The notes under the pieces were generated by a model. It saw only the letters and a program-made list of their open reading frames with translations, searched no databases and was not told the DNA's origin. Positions 6,282 through 6,735 of a stretch of DNA of 6,735 nucleotides are shown here, one piece after another. Origin of the DNA: Bacteroidales bacterium. GTDB taxonomy: Bacteria; Bacteroidota; Bacteroidia; Bacteroidales; UBA4181. Every line of letters starts with the position of its first letter. Position 1 is the stretch's first letter. The DNA is taken from NCBI GenBank assembly GCA_028700615.1, contig JAQVSH010000102.1, positions 1 through 6,735 of the forward strand, in the 5' to 3' direction. Both the position numbers and the translations under genes were made by a program.

Positions 6282-6735
6282 ATGCGTTATTATTTAATTG
6301 CAGGAGAAGCCTCAGGAGATTTACACGGATCGCATCTGATGAAGGCTTTGTGTGAGGCGGACAAACAGGCAGAATTCCGTTTTTGGGGCGGAGATCTGAT
6401 GCTGAAAGAAGGGGGAAACCGGGCGGTATTGGTGAAACATTACCGCGACCTGGCCTTTATGGGTTTTATCGAAGTGCTTTGTCATCTGAAAGAAATTGCA
6501 GGCAATCTGGAATTGTGTAAAAAAGACCTGCTCTCTTTTCAGCCTGATGCGGTTATCTTTATTGATTATCCAGGATTTAATCTCAAAATGGCAGAATTTG
6601 CAAAAAAATCCGGATTCAAAACGTTTTATTATATTTCTCCTAAAATCTGGGCATGGAATGAATCTCGTATCCATCTGATTAAAAGGAATATCGATCACAT
6701 GCTGGTGATTTTTCCGTTTGAAGAGGCCTTTTTTG
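6282..6735 (+). CDS. lpxB: Lipid-A-disaccharide synthase, 5' part (runs off window)
   Basis: LpxB is a peripheral inner-membrane GT-B glycosyltransferase (family GT19). It joins UDP-2,3-diacylglucosamine to lipid X to make the lipid A disaccharide backbone. The 151 visible residues carry the family hallmarks: MRYYLIAGEASGDLHG at the N-terminus (GEASGD, 8-13), FMGFIEVL (59-66), VIFIDYPGFNLK (91-102), YYISPKIWAWNESRI (116-130) and LVIFPFEEAFF (141-151). Family members are about 370-390 aa, so well over half of the gene, including the C-terminal nucleotide-sugar-binding domain, lies beyond the window edge. The ATG at 6282 is chosen because it puts the family's conserved opening strand at the N-terminus; AGAAG at 6270-6274 is a weak possible ribosome binding site. 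The gene indicates a Gram-negative outer membrane with lipid A. It is divergent from the actin-like gene. surE, often found next to lpxB in Bacteroidota, is not upstream here. Confidence 0.96.
   Translation, partial: MRYYLIAGEASGDLHGSHLMKALCEADKQAEFRFWGGDLMLKEGGNRAVLVKHYRDLAFMGFIEVLCHLKEIAGNLELCKKDLLSFQPDAVIFIDYPGFNLKMAEFAKKSGFKTFYYISPKIWAWNESRIHLIKRNIDHMLVIFPFEEAFF

Noticed and set aside
6496..6678. Open frames overlapping the lpxB start region on both strands (also 6321-6698 minus).
   Set aside because: They overlap the well-supported lpxB frame, whose translation shows continuous family motifs; the alternative products resemble nothing known.

Overview
The window looks like a chromosomal segment of a Bacteroidota bacterium, probably of the Bacteroidales type. 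The reasons are a LytS-type sensor kinase overlapping a LytTR regulator, a long PheT beta chain (818 aa), starts without clear Shine-Dalgarno sequences, and one promoter-like site matching the Bacteroidota consensus (TTTG, 20 bp, TAnnTTTG). No RNA gene, CRISPR array or insertion sequence was recognised.

Layout. Positions 120-1830 (+) hold a two-gene operon: a four-helix membrane histidine kinase of the His_kinase/LytS family and its LytTR response regulator, overlapping by 11 bp. They are much more AT-rich than the rest. They converge on pheT (1870-4326, -), the beta chain of phenylalanyl-tRNA synthetase. Upstream of pheT on the same strand lie a bactofilin (4388-4747, -) and an actin-like ATPase of the ParM/Alp superfamily (4884-5990, -). 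A 291-bp divergent intergenic region then leads to the 5' part of lpxB (from 6282, +), which runs off the window.

The standout is the actin-like gene. The nucleotide-binding motifs of an actin/ParM fold are all present, but in rotated order. The phosphate-1 motif (IDIGNANTC), which normally opens these proteins, is at the extreme C-terminus, and the protein begins at the segment that normally follows it (TFPSVYE). An in-frame stop lies six codons upstream of the start, and no phosphate-1 motif is seen in any upstream frame. The gene therefore appears to encode a naturally circularly permuted actin-like protein. It also has Ser where ParM has its key phosphate-2 Asp.

This gene lies directly upstream of a bactofilin on the same strand. 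The locus may thus be a small two-cytoskeleton module (actin-like filament plus bactofilin scaffold) beside pheT and divergent from the lipid A gene lpxB. A function in cell shape or envelope organisation is plausible but is inference from context only.
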